From: JASLBX01 sp036374175 | GTDB taxonomy: Bacteria > Actinomycetota > Actinomycetes > Jiangellales > Jiangellaceae | Direction: 5' to 3' | Assembly: GCA_036374175.1 (NCBI GenBank) | Contig: DASUUH010000125.1 | Span: forward strand, 1-64,000 | Length of the DNA stretch: 64,000 bases | Part shown: positions 7,843 through 15,079 of the stretch, piece after piece | Layout: every line of letters starts with the position of its first letter | How positions within the stretch are numbered: the first letter of the stretch is position 1 | Notes under the pieces: generated by a model | Seen by the model: only the letters and a program-made list of their open reading frames with translations | Told to the model about the DNA's origin: nothing | Database searches by the model: none | Made by a program: the position numbers and the translations under genes

Positions 7843-7960
7843 GAACCGATGCTCCAACAGACAGCTCGCAAGCGACAAGCCACGCCGCTCACCTGACCGA
7901 CCTCTGAACAGACGTCCGGCATCCCCCGATAGGGCATGTAGACGTCTGTATGCTCTCCTC

Positions 7961-8722
7961 GTGCTACTGCCGAGCCGGTTGTCCAGGCTTCGAGTCATAG
8001 CGGCGCTCATTGGTGTGGTGATCTTCGTCTCTGGCAGCGTTGCGCTGTTCACGATCGACAACAGCGCTGGCAGCCTCTTTCTCGTGGCACTTGGGGCAAC
8101 GCTGATCCTTGTAGCGTTGCTCGGCGAGCGAGTACAACTCGAGTCGTTCGAGATTCTGGGTGCCAAGGTTAGGGTGCGCGAAGTCATCGCAAGCCGTCTT
8201 GAACTCGTCCAGTCCGCACGTTACGGCGACACTGACCGCCCTGCTGCGGAGGTCCACGGGCAGGCGCTGACGCTGCAAAGATTGGCCCATCTCTACAACC
8301 TCTACGAACACATTCGCAGAACTGAACGCGCATCCGATAAGCGGACCGCGGCGCTGGACCAGCTGGCACTGCGTATGCGAACTGTAGGTGCAGACGCCCA
8401 ATTCGATGCCGTCGAGGTGTCGACTTGGTTTCACAACGGCACCGACGCGCTGCGAGTCATCGCGCTGAACCTGATGTTGGCGCGCGAGGAATCCCGCGAT
8501 TTCTTGGCCGTGCTCAAGGCCATCGATCGACCGCATAGCCTCTTCGAGCAGTACTACGGGCTTTTGTTGGGACGAGAAATGCTAGCCCGCCTCGACACAT
8601 TGGAGCGAAAGCTCCTCACTGACGCAATCACGCGAGCTAGACGCACGCGGCGATTTCGTCGTGACCAGCCACTCACGACTCTTAGCAGCACAATCCTTTC
8701 GGAATTAGACGCCAAGAATTGA
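7961..8722 (+). CDS. Two-TM membrane protein with cytoplasmic helical domain, unknown
   Basis: 253 aa from GTG 7961. Two adjacent transmembrane helices, 'VIAALIGVVIFVSGSVALF' and 'SLFLVALGATLILVALLGE', are followed by a mainly helical domain of about 190 residues ending in a basic tract 'TRARRTRRFRRDQ'. The next gene starts inside its stop codon. Codon use looks less GC-biased than in surrounding genes. The layout (two TM helices plus a cytoplasmic domain) is found in some bacterial defence effectors, but I recognise no specific family and make no such call. Confidence 0.5.
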   Translation: MLLPSRLSRLRVIAALIGVVIFVSGSVALFTIDNSAGSLFLVALGATLILVALLGERVQLESFEILGAKVRVREVIASRLELVQSARYGDTDRPAAEVHGQALTLQRLAHLYNLYEHIRRTERASDKRTAALDQLALRMRTVGADAQFDAVEVSTWFHNGTDALRVIALNLMLAREESRDFLAVLKAIDRPHSLFEQYYGLLLGREMLARLDTLERKLLTDAITRARRTRRFRRDQPLTTLSSTILSELDAKN

Positions 8723-9036
8723 CGGCTGCGGACCACCCCCTCACCCTGGCGGCCGCGCTTTCGCCGGGCGATGCCTCGGTCGACCTGCTGGTCCACGAGC
8801 GGGCGTGCGCATCAGGCGAAAGCGCCGACGGGCGCATCAAGCTCATCGAGTTGAACGAGACCACCGAGCAGATCCAGCTGCGGATCGGTGTCCGGCCTCG
8901 TGACGGAGATCAGGACTGCCAGGACAACCCACCCACACCCTTCACGATCGACCTCAGTGAACCGCTCGGTGATCGTGAGATCGTCGACGCGTCCGTGCTG
9001 CCGCCGCGGCCGGTGACGGTCGACGTCAACCAGTAG
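8719..9036 (+). CDS. Small soluble protein coupled to the two-TM protein
   Basis: 105-aa protein starting at TTG 8719, overlapping the upstream stop (TTGA), so translation is probably coupled. The central part 'VDLLVHERACASGESADGRI' and the end 'NPPTPFTIDLSEPLGDREIV' resemble a short beta-rich domain found at the C-terminus of various actinobacterial lipoproteins and hypothetical proteins; here it stands alone without signal peptide. Two conserved-looking Cys (in 'ERACASG' and 'DQDCQDN') could form a disulfide. Function unknown. Confidence 0.5.
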   Translation: MTAADHPLTLAAALSPGDASVDLLVHERACASGESADGRIKLIELNETTEQIQLRIGVRPRDGDQDCQDNPPTPFTIDLSEPLGDREIVDASVLPPRPVTVDVNQ

Positions 9037-9067
9037 CCGTCGAACCGGCCGACTGAGAGGCCCGCGC

Positions 9068-9934
9068 CTAACGGGGTTGTCGTCGATTCGCCAGGGCCGC
9101 GGCCACCTCGGGGATCTGGCCGATGAGCGGCTCTGCGCCGACCTCCGCGATGGCCCGCTTCCCGGTGGGTGCTGCCACGGCCAGCGGCGTCGTGGCTGCC
9201 AGCGCCGCGATGGCGCGGGCGTGGTTGTGGAACAGAGATTCGTCTACCGTCGTCACGACGACGAGCGTCGGGCGCAGGGTTTGGACGCTGGCCTGAAGTG
9301 TGTCCAATGGCGTATCGGCCCCGAGAAAGGTCACTTGCCAGCCGCGGCGCTCCAGGAGGATGCCAAGCAGGAGCAGTCCCAAGTCGTGGTGCTCGCCCGG
9401 CAGGCAGGCCAGCACCGCTGTTGAGGATCCGCCAGCTCCCCAGTCTCCCGCGAGCCCGAGCAGGCGGCCCCGGATGAGGTTGGCGGCGAAGTGTTCCTGG
9501 GCCACGGTGACCCGGCCCGCGGCCCACCGGTCCCCGAGTTCGCGCAGGTAGGGAATCAGGACGTCGGTGAGGACGAACTCGGTCGATAAGGCGCTGAACA
9601 GGCGATCCAGCGCGGTGTGGGCTGCCGCCGCGTCGAAGCTGTCCAGCGCTACCCGCAGTTGGCCGGCAAGGTCAACGGCAAGGGGCTGTTCCGGCTCACT
9701 CTCCATCGACGACGAGGTGCTCGCGAGCCGCGCGGCTTCGGCCGCGGAGAGGCCCTCGGCGATCAGGGCCGAGGTCCGCAGCACCCGCGCCTCGTCATCG
9801 GAGGAGTAGAGACGGAAACCCCCCGAGGACCTCGTCGGCCGGAGCAGGCCGTAACGCTGCTCCCACGCCCGAAGCAGTTCCGGCGAGACACCGGTGCGCC
9901 GGGAAAGCTCGCCAATCCTCATCACCGCGTCCAT
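9068..9934 (-). CDS. CarH/LitR-type MerR regulator with B12-binding domain
   Basis: 288-aa probable light-sensing repressor using adenosylcobalamin. Residues 5-72 are a MerR winged helix ('MRIGELSRRTGVSPELLRAW'). A four-helix B12-cap domain follows with the Wx9EH motif of CarH photoreceptors (W137, E147, H148). The Rossmann B12 domain has E181-x-H183-xx-G186 in 'GEHHDLG', with H183 as probable cobalt ligand. In Thermus CarH the residue after the Trp is His132, the light-state second ligand; here it is Ala138. The start at ATG 9934 puts the codon 9 bases after a good -10, suggesting a leaderless mRNA; ATG 9922 is the alternative. Divergent to the DUF378 gene. Confidence 0.85.
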   Translation of the reverse strand: MDAVMRIGELSRRTGVSPELLRAWEQRYGLLRPTRSSGGFRLYSSDDEARVLRTSALIAEGLSAAEAARLASTSSSMESEPEQPLAVDLAGQLRVALDSFDAAAAHTALDRLFSALSTEFVLTDVLIPYLRELGDRWAAGRVTVAQEHFAANLIRGRLLGLAGDWGAGGSSTAVLACLPGEHHDLGLLLLGILLERRGWQVTFLGADTPLDTLQASVQTLRPTLVVVTTVDESLFHNHARAIAALAATTPLAVAAPTGKRAIAEVGAEPLIGQIPEVAAALANRRQPR

Positions 9935-9943
9935 GGACTGAAC

Positions 9944-9972
9944 TATACACAACCTCGACATACATTGGACAA
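9944..9972 (-). promoter_or_regulatory. Promoter of the CarH-like gene, probably leaderless
   Basis: On the minus strand, TTGTCC (9972-9967), a 17-base spacer and TGTATA (9949-9944) form a good sigma-A-type promoter. The -10 ends 9 bases before ATG 9934, so transcription would start at or within a base or two of the start codon. Confidence 0.55.
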
Positions 9973-10028
9973 TCACTTGACAAGACTGCAATCCGTAGTG
10001 CAGAGTATGTCTCGACAGACCCTCGACA
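9954..10028. repeat. Four CTYGACA repeats between divergent carH-like and DUF378 genes
   Basis: CTCGACA occurs at 9954-9960, 10011-10017 and 10022-10028, and CTTGACA at 9976-9982, all on the plus strand in a 107-base intergenic region. One copy overlaps the spacer of the regulator's own promoter. They are candidate operators for the CarH-like protein, which in studied systems binds several direct repeats around the promoter. Confidence 0.4.
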
Positions 10029-10041
10029 ACTGGAGGAAGAC

Positions 10042-10278
10042 ATGAAAAAGATTGACATCCTGGCCGGGGCACTGGTGATCGTCGGTGCCCTCAACTGGGG
10101 CCTCGTGGCAGTGGCGGAGTTCGACCTCGTCGCCACCATCTTCGGGCTCGAGTTCGGTGAGACCAACGCACTGACCCGCGTGGTCTACGGCCTCGTCGGA
10201 ATCGCGGGCGTCTACCTGCTCACCCGCGCTGGCGCCCTCCGCTCTCGCACCTCGAACCACGAGCGGGTCGCCGCCTGA
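10042..10278 (+). CDS. DUF378 family small membrane protein
   Basis: 78-aa protein 'MKKIDILAGALVIVGALNWG', followed by 'LVAVAEFDLVATIFG' and a second helix 'VVYGLVGIAGVYLLTR'. The 'NWGL' and 'D.V...FG' pattern is typical of DUF378. GGAGGAAGAC lies just before ATG 10042. Function is unknown in the family. Being divergent to the CarH-like gene with the repeats between, it is the most likely direct target of that regulator. It ends in a strong hairpin terminator. Confidence 0.8.
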   Translation: MKKIDILAGALVIVGALNWGLVAVAEFDLVATIFGLEFGETNALTRVVYGLVGIAGVYLLTRAGALRSRTSNHERVAA

Positions 10279-10296
10279 CCCGAGCCCGACCAAGGC

Positions 10297-10328
10297 AAGC
10301 CCCTCGGCCTACTGGCCCGAGGGGCTTT
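10297..10328 (+). terminator. Rho-independent terminator after DUF378 gene
   Basis: AAGCCCCTCGG (10297-10307) pairs perfectly over 11 bases with CCGAGGGGCTT (10317-10327), loop of 9 bases, followed by TTT. Confidence 0.8.
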
Positions 10329-10460
10329 CCCGTCGGCGGTGCCAGTTCTTAGCGTGCACGCTTGTGGCTTTCAGGCCTAACGGCACACCTCGACGGGCCT
10401 GCAGCCTCTAACGATCCGCCGAATCGCCTCGTGTGCTGGAAGCCACGGAAGGGATCCGCT

Positions 10461-11177
10461 ATGAGATCGAACCTCGCCCCACACACCCCGAGACCCACCA
10501 AGCGCGAGTTCGCGCACGAACTACGCACGGTGGCTGCCGACCTGCCTCTGCTCCTCACCGCACCCCTCTACCGCAGCTGGCACCTGCGTTGGGGCGCCAC
10601 ACCGGCCGAGGTCACCGCCCTACTCCCTGGGGACGAAATGCTGCCCGAGGCGCAGTACCGGACCACCAGAGCCATCACGGTCAACGCGCCGGCGCGGGCA
10701 GTGTGGCCCTGGCTCGTGCAGGTGGGCTGTCTGCGAGCCGGCTTCTACAGCAACGACCTACTCGATAACGTCGCCCATCCCAGCGCCCGCGAGCTCATCC
10801 CGGAACTGCAGCATCTCGAGGTTGGCCAGTGGGTGTCGATGTCCCCTACGCCATCGGAGACCACCGCCTTCAAGGTCGCGGACTTCAAAGTCAACCGTTG
10901 GCTGCTGTGGCGCAAACCCGACAGCACATGGGTGTGGGCACTACACGAACTGCCCGGTCAGCAGACCCGTCTCGTGACCCGGGTGCGGGCCGCACGTGAC
11001 TGGCACAAACCCGCACTAGCTCTCTTCGGACTGGTGCTCATGGAGTTCGGAGACTTCGCGATGATGCGCCGAATGCTGCTCGGCATCAAGGATCGGGCCG
11101 AAAGCCTGTTCTACGCAGAGCCTACGGACCGCCCGGCCGGGCGGCCGGCGGTGCCCCAGGGATCAAGGTCGACGTAG
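10461..11177 (+). CDS. SRPBCC family protein
   Basis: 238-aa protein. After about 60 residues of N-terminal extension comes 'TTRAITVNAPARAVWPWLVQ', the strand-helix start of a SRPBCC/START domain, with 'GCLRAGFYSNDLLDN' and 'VWALHELPGQQTRLVTRVRA', a pattern shared by actinobacterial proteins that I know only as SRPBCC family. ATG 10461 is chosen because the fold and an upstream GGAAGGGA support it. Its last 67 bases overlap the 3' end of the convergent hemerythrin gene, so its C-terminal tail 'RPAGRPAVPQGSRST' is antisense to that gene. Confidence 0.7.
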   Translation: MRSNLAPHTPRPTKREFAHELRTVAADLPLLLTAPLYRSWHLRWGATPAEVTALLPGDEMLPEAQYRTTRAITVNAPARAVWPWLVQVGCLRAGFYSNDLLDNVAHPSARELIPELQHLEVGQWVSMSPTPSETTAFKVADFKVNRWLLWRKPDSTWVWALHELPGQQTRLVTRVRAARDWHKPALALFGLVLMEFGDFAMMRRMLLGIKDRAESLFYAEPTDRPAGRPAVPQGSRST

Positions 11178-11785
11178 GCTGGCTGCCACTCGTGGTGGTA
11201 CGCGTTGCGCAGCGGTTCGGGCAACACCCCAAGGATGTACGCGACATGCTCCGCACTCGTGTCGTCTAGCAACCACGGCAGGTACCGGCGGGTGTCGTCG
11301 CCGATCTGGTTCCGCTGGAGTTCACCGAAGTGCTGCCACTGCGCCTCGGTCAAGGTGGCGTCGATCAACGCCAGCGCCTCGGTCTCCTCATGCCTCAGGT
11401 GCCCGGTCAGGTTGGTGAATAGCGAGTCGACGAGCCCGCCTAGCCGCTCTGACCCGCCGTCGCGGTCGGCGAGAGCGGTGTCGATCGAGTCGAGCAACGG
11501 ATCGATGGCCGCGTGTTCGGTCTCCATGGCGTCGAGCAGCGCCAGATCGTCGGGGCGATCGGCAAGCGCTTCGTACATCACCGGCCACACCGCATCGTCC
11601 TCAGCCTGGTGGTGGATCCGCAGGTACTTCTTGAACATCTCCCAGCCGGCCGCACTCCTGAGCATCCGGGTGGGCTCGTCCGAGCCCCGGGCGGTGAACC
11701 GGGCGATCCGCTCAAGGTCACGCCGAATGGCGTCGTGGAAGACGTACATGTACGTCATGTCGAGCTTGAAGTTCTTCGCGGTCAT
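11111..11785 (-). CDS. Hemerythrin-like cation-binding domain protein
   Basis: 224-aa helical protein with a hemerythrin HHE pattern: H in 'YVFHDAIRRDLERI', 'YLRIHHQAEDDAVWPVM' with HxxxE/D, 'METEHAAIDPLLDSI' and 'LTGHLRHEETEALALID'. These His/Glu residues would bind a di-iron centre that senses or stores O2 or NO. The C-terminal 70 residues with 'QWQHFGELQRNQIG' and 'PWLLDDTSAEHVAYIL' are typical of the actinobacterial subgroup. It converges with the SRPBCC gene and overlaps it by 67 bases. Role unknown. Confidence 0.8.
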   Translation of the reverse strand: MTAKNFKLDMTYMYVFHDAIRRDLERIARFTARGSDEPTRMLRSAAGWEMFKKYLRIHHQAEDDAVWPVMYEALADRPDDLALLDAMETEHAAIDPLLDSIDTALADRDGGSERLGGLVDSLFTNLTGHLRHEETEALALIDATLTEAQWQHFGELQRNQIGDDTRRYLPWLLDDTSAEHVAYILGVLPEPLRNAYHHEWQPAYVDLDPWGTAGRPAGRSVGSA

Positions 11786-11858
11786 GGCTGTCCTCGGGTC
11801 GCCGGTGCGAGTCTTGCTAGTACGACGACGCAGCCCTCATGAGTGTGACGTGACGCGC

Positions 11859-12434
11859 CTAAATCACCGTTCGGTGTGGCCGGCGCGGCTCGCGCCACTC
11901 CTCCGCCAGCAGCCCGTACGTGTAGCCGTCTATCCAGCCCAATTCGGTGTGCCAGGAGTCGGCGATGCCGTGCTGCTCACGCCGCATGCCGACCTTCTCG
12001 AGTATCCGTACCGAGGCCACGTTGCCCGCAAAGCAGCCGGCGGTGATCCTCCGAACGCCCAGCTGACCGAACGCGTACGCCACCATCGCAGTCACTGCTT
12101 CGGTCGCGTAGCCGTGGCCGCCGTGCGCCGGGTCGAAGATGTAGCCGATCTCGGCCTCCGTTCGTTCTGGCATGCCGGGCTGGCCCATCCCGTTGACCAC
12201 CTCCAGCGACACGGTTCCGATCACGACACCGTCGAGGACGACCGCCACGCTGTGGTCATTCGGATCCTCCGACGCGCGGCGCCACGCCGCGCGAAACGAC
12301 GCAGGGTCGACCTCGGTGCGCAGCAGCCACCACGTGACCTCGGGCAGGTTGCGGTACTCCAACATCCGGTCGATGTCCTCGTCCCGAACCGGACGAAGCT
12401 CCAAACGATCAGTGCGCAAGTAGGCCGGCCTCAT
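11859..12434 (-). CDS. GNAT family N-acetyltransferase (RimJ/RimL type)
   Basis: 191-aa protein 'MRPAYLRTDRLELRPVRDED' with Acetyltransf_3 pattern; the acetyl-CoA loop is 'FDPAHGGHGYATEAVTAMVA' and the end 'GCFAGNVASVRILEKVGMRR' is characteristic of RimJ/RimL-like enzymes acting on N-termini or small amines. Start ATG 12434; the longer upstream frame has no support. Substrate unknown. The gene stands alone, divergent from the gene at 12541. Confidence 0.85.
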   Translation of the reverse strand: MRPAYLRTDRLELRPVRDEDIDRMLEYRNLPEVTWWLLRTEVDPASFRAAWRRASEDPNDHSVAVVLDGVVIGTVSLEVVNGMGQPGMPERTEAEIGYIFDPAHGGHGYATEAVTAMVAYAFGQLGVRRITAGCFAGNVASVRILEKVGMRREQHGIADSWHTELGWIDGYTYGLLAEEWREPRRPHRTVI

Positions 12435-12540
12435 ACATCGGGACGCTAACGGACACCTCGGCGGCGTGCCTCCGATTTCCGCCGCGGCTGGACGGAGTCG
12501 ACCGACCTGATCGTCCGAGCGCGCAGGTACTCTCGAAGCA

Positions 12541-12915
12541 ATGGAGGAGAACAAGGCGCGCCGCGTCGTCGATGCACTGCGCGATCGCGGCACGGACGCC
12601 CAGCTTGCCCGGGTCGGAACCTTCCAGTTCGGGGTCAGTGTGAAGCTGTCCGACGGCCGCGAGGCGACGTGGGACTCAGACGGAACGGCTGCACTCGAGG
12701 CACAGGTGATGCGCAACGGCGTGCTCGTCGGCTTCGTCCCGGCCATCGAAGGATCAGAGAACTTCAACGAGGAACAGATCATCGACGCGATCGTCCGCAC
12801 CGACTACGACAAGCCGATCGCATACCAGCGACCGACCGCTCCCCCGCCCGCACGGCCGTTGCCGCGCAAGGGCGGGCTTTTCCGCCGCTTCTTGGACGGG
12901 TTCCGCTACCGGTAG
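12541..12915 (+). CDS. Hypothetical protein
   Basis: 124-aa protein with an N-terminal helix 'EENKARRVVDALRDRG', a beta-rich middle 'FQFGVSVKLSDGREATWDSD' with 'LEAQVMRNGVLVGFVPAIEG', and a Pro-rich basic tail 'PTAPPPARPLPRKG' ending 'FRRFLDGFRYR'. No membrane helix or catalytic motif. It is followed after 27 bases by the ketopantoate-reductase-family gene on the same strand and may share its transcript. Family not recognised. Confidence 0.6.
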   Translation: MEENKARRVVDALRDRGTDAQLARVGTFQFGVSVKLSDGREATWDSDGTAALEAQVMRNGVLVGFVPAIEGSENFNEEQIIDAIVRTDYDKPIAYQRPTAPPPARPLPRKGGLFRRFLDGFRYR

Positions 12916-12942
12916 AAGGCCAGACATCGCAGAGGACTGCCC

Positions 12943-13848
12943 ATGGACAGCAGCAGCTCGTGGACCATCGCCGTACTCGGGCCTGGTGGAGTCGGGGGGT
13001 TGCTGGCCGCACTCGCCGCTCGTGCCGGGCACCGGGTCATTTGTCTGGCCGGTGACGAGACGGCACAGGCGCTACGCCGGGACGGCATACAGGTCCGCAG
13101 TGACCAATTCGGCGAGTTCACCGCGCAGGTCGATGCCGATACCGACCTGCGCGAGCCGGTCGACCTGTGTCTGATCACCGTCAAGCAGACCGCATTGATC
13201 CAGGCAATCCAACGCGTGCGGCCCGACGCGCTGGGCGACGGCCTCGTCGTCCCGCTGCTCAATGGGATCGAACACGCGGAGCTACTGCGCCGGCATTACC
13301 GCCCGGACCAGGTCGCGCCGAGTGTGATCCGGGTCGAATCCACCCGGGTCGCGCCAGGGATCATCGAACATTCCAGTCCCTTCGTCCGGATCGAGCTGGC
13401 CAGCTCCACGGCAAAACGTGAACGGCTCGAGGCCACCGCCGAAATGCTCACCGCCACCGGCGTGCTCACCAGAGTTCATGACGACGAGACCGCCATCCTG
13501 TGGGCGAAGATGACCTTTCTCGCTCCGCTGGCTCTGTTGACCACCCGCTACGGCATCACCACCGGCGAGCTTCGAGACCAACGCCGAGACGAGTTGCAGG
13601 CCCTCATTGAGGAGACCGCCGCGGTGAGCAGTGCCTGTGGCGCCCCGGCGGACGCGGAAGCAACACTCCAGTTCTACGACACACTGCCAGCAGGCATGAA
13701 GTCGTCGATGCAGCGCGATGCCGAAGCCGGCCGGCCCTTGGAGCTGGACGCGATCGGCGGTGCGCTGCTGCGGACGGCAAAGCGGCACGGCGTCGCGGTG
13801 CCCGTCACCACCAGGCTGGTCGCCGAGCTCACTGACGCAGCCGGCTGA
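12943..13848 (+). CDS. Ketopantoate reductase (PanE/ApbA) family protein
   Basis: 301-aa NADP-dependent dehydrogenase of the 2-dehydropantoate 2-reductase family. N-terminal Rossmann motif 'VLGPGGVGGLLAALAARAGH'; 'LITVKQTA' (K81) and 'PLLNGIEH' (N107) follow; the C-terminal helical domain has 'ILWAKMTFLAPLALLT' with catalytic Lys189. In genuine PanE the motif is WxKxxxN; here the Asn position is Leu193. PanE-type reduction in pantothenate synthesis is therefore uncertain, and it may act on another 2-oxo acid. It is followed by a hydrolase gene after 40 bases. Confidence 0.75.
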   Translation: MDSSSSWTIAVLGPGGVGGLLAALAARAGHRVICLAGDETAQALRRDGIQVRSDQFGEFTAQVDADTDLREPVDLCLITVKQTALIQAIQRVRPDALGDGLVVPLLNGIEHAELLRRHYRPDQVAPSVIRVESTRVAPGIIEHSSPFVRIELASSTAKRERLEATAEMLTATGVLTRVHDDETAILWAKMTFLAPLALLTTRYGITTGELRDQRRDELQALIEETAAVSSACGAPADAEATLQFYDTLPAGMKSSMQRDAEAGRPLELDAIGGALLRTAKRHGVAVPVTTRLVAELTDAAG

Positions 13849-13888
13849 AAGGCAGCCGGCTCTGCCCCGGAGCGGCCGATAATGCAGC

Positions 13889-14623
13889 ATGGCAGCGACA
13901 TCGCAGGTGCAGATCCCTACCGGTCACGGGCTGATGCCCGCGTATGCCTCGGTGCCGGCCGCACCTCCGCCGTGGCCTGGGGTCGTGGTGATCCACGACT
14001 TCACCGGCATGAGCGAGGACCTTCGGGCGCAGGCCGATTGGCTGGCCGACGAAGGGTTCCTGGCTGTGGCACCGGATCTGTACTACTGGGGCAGCCGGCT
14101 GCGCTGTCTGCGGACCATCATGCGAGATCTTGGGCAACGCCGCGGCCGATCATTCGACGACGTCGAAGCGGCCCGGCGATGGCTGCGGGAGTACGACAGG
14201 TGCACCGGCAACATCGGTGTGGTCGGCTTCTGCATGGGCGGTGGGTATGCGCTGGCACTAGCGGCCGACCGCGGCTTCGACGCATCCAGCGTGAACTACG
14301 GCGGTTGTCCTTCGGACGCCGAAGAATGGTTGCCGGCCGCCTGCCCGATCGTCGGCAGCTTCGGTGGCGCGGACAACTCGCCGTTGGGACGCCGGGCCGG
14401 CGAGCGGCTGGCTCGGCTGCTCGACCGACTGGACATCCCGCACGACATCAAGATCTATCCGGGCGTCGGCCACGGGTTCATGAATAACCACAGCCCGCAG
14501 GACCAGACCCGGCTACTGAGATTCCTGGCCCGGGTCTCCCGCACCAGATATGACGAGCAGGCCACCCAGGACGCCAGACGCCGCATTGTCGAGTTCTTCA
14601 ACGGCCACCTTCGCAATCGCTGA
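13889..14623 (+). CDS. Dienelactone hydrolase family protein
   Basis: 244-aa alpha/beta hydrolase with the DLH signature 'IGVVGFCMGGGYALALAADR'. The catalytic triad is readable as Cys115, Asp162 (in 'FGGADNSP') and His195 (in 'PGVGHGFMNNH'). A Cys nucleophile and 'GHGF' are typical for carboxymethylenebutenolidase-like enzymes. No other catechol-degradation gene is nearby, so the substrate is open. Same strand as the reductase upstream, 40 bases apart. Confidence 0.85.
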   Translation: MAATSQVQIPTGHGLMPAYASVPAAPPPWPGVVVIHDFTGMSEDLRAQADWLADEGFLAVAPDLYYWGSRLRCLRTIMRDLGQRRGRSFDDVEAARRWLREYDRCTGNIGVVGFCMGGGYALALAADRGFDASSVNYGGCPSDAEEWLPAACPIVGSFGGADNSPLGRRAGERLARLLDRLDIPHDIKIYPGVGHGFMNNHSPQDQTRLLRFLARVSRTRYDEQATQDARRRIVEFFNGHLRNR

Positions 14624-14634
14624 ACCACCGGCGG

Positions 14635-15069
14635 CTACGAGGCCCCGAAGTCGGGAATCGTGAGCGAGCCGTCCGGATCGAGGGTGAACCCCGGGTTGTA
14701 GGCGACTTCCCAGACGTGGCCGTCCGGGTCGGTGAAACAGCCCGCGTACCCGCCGTAGAACGTCTCTCTGGCAGCCCGGGTGATCACGGCACCGGCGCCG
14801 GCTGCTTCTGCCAGCACGTCATCGACCTCGGCCCGCGACCGGACGTTGTGCGCAATCGCGAGCCCACTGAAGCCCCCGGGGTTCGTGTCGTCTACCCCAG
14901 CATCCTCGGCGAGCTTGTCGCGACCCCAGAGAACCAAGACGGCACCTCCCACCTGGAAGAAGACCGTCTCTTCGACTTCCTGGCCGCGCCAGCCGAGCTG
15001 CTCGTAGAACGCCCGGGCCCGGCTTACGTCGGCGACGCCGAGCGTGATCAGACTGATGCGTTGCTCCAC
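14635..15069 (-). CDS. VOC family protein
   Basis: 144-aa glyoxalase/bleomycin-resistance-fold protein: 'ISLITLGVADVSRARAFYEQ' with 'LGWRGQEVEETVFFQVGG' and the second half 'YGGYAGCFTDPDGHVWEVAY'. The pattern 'G.F.DPDGH.WE...NP' is typical of a widespread group with no assigned substrate. It sits 10 bases from the next minus-strand gene (end of 15835-15080) and converges on the dienelactone hydrolase. Confidence 0.8.
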   Translation of the reverse strand: MEQRISLITLGVADVSRARAFYEQLGWRGQEVEETVFFQVGGAVLVLWGRDKLAEDAGVDDTNPGGFSGLAIAHNVRSRAEVDDVLAEAAGAGAVITRAARETFYGGYAGCFTDPDGHVWEVAYNPGFTLDPDGSLTIPDFGAS

Positions 15070-15079
15070 CCGGTCGAAC

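Noticed and set aside
11205..12449. 414-aa plus-strand open frame
   Set aside because: Antisense to the hemerythrin and GNAT genes, Ser/Arg-rich, no motif.
13838..13868. Repeated CAGCCGGCT around the end of the reductase gene
   Set aside because: Two copies of a short self-palindromic GC-rich word; too short to call a terminator or repeat element.
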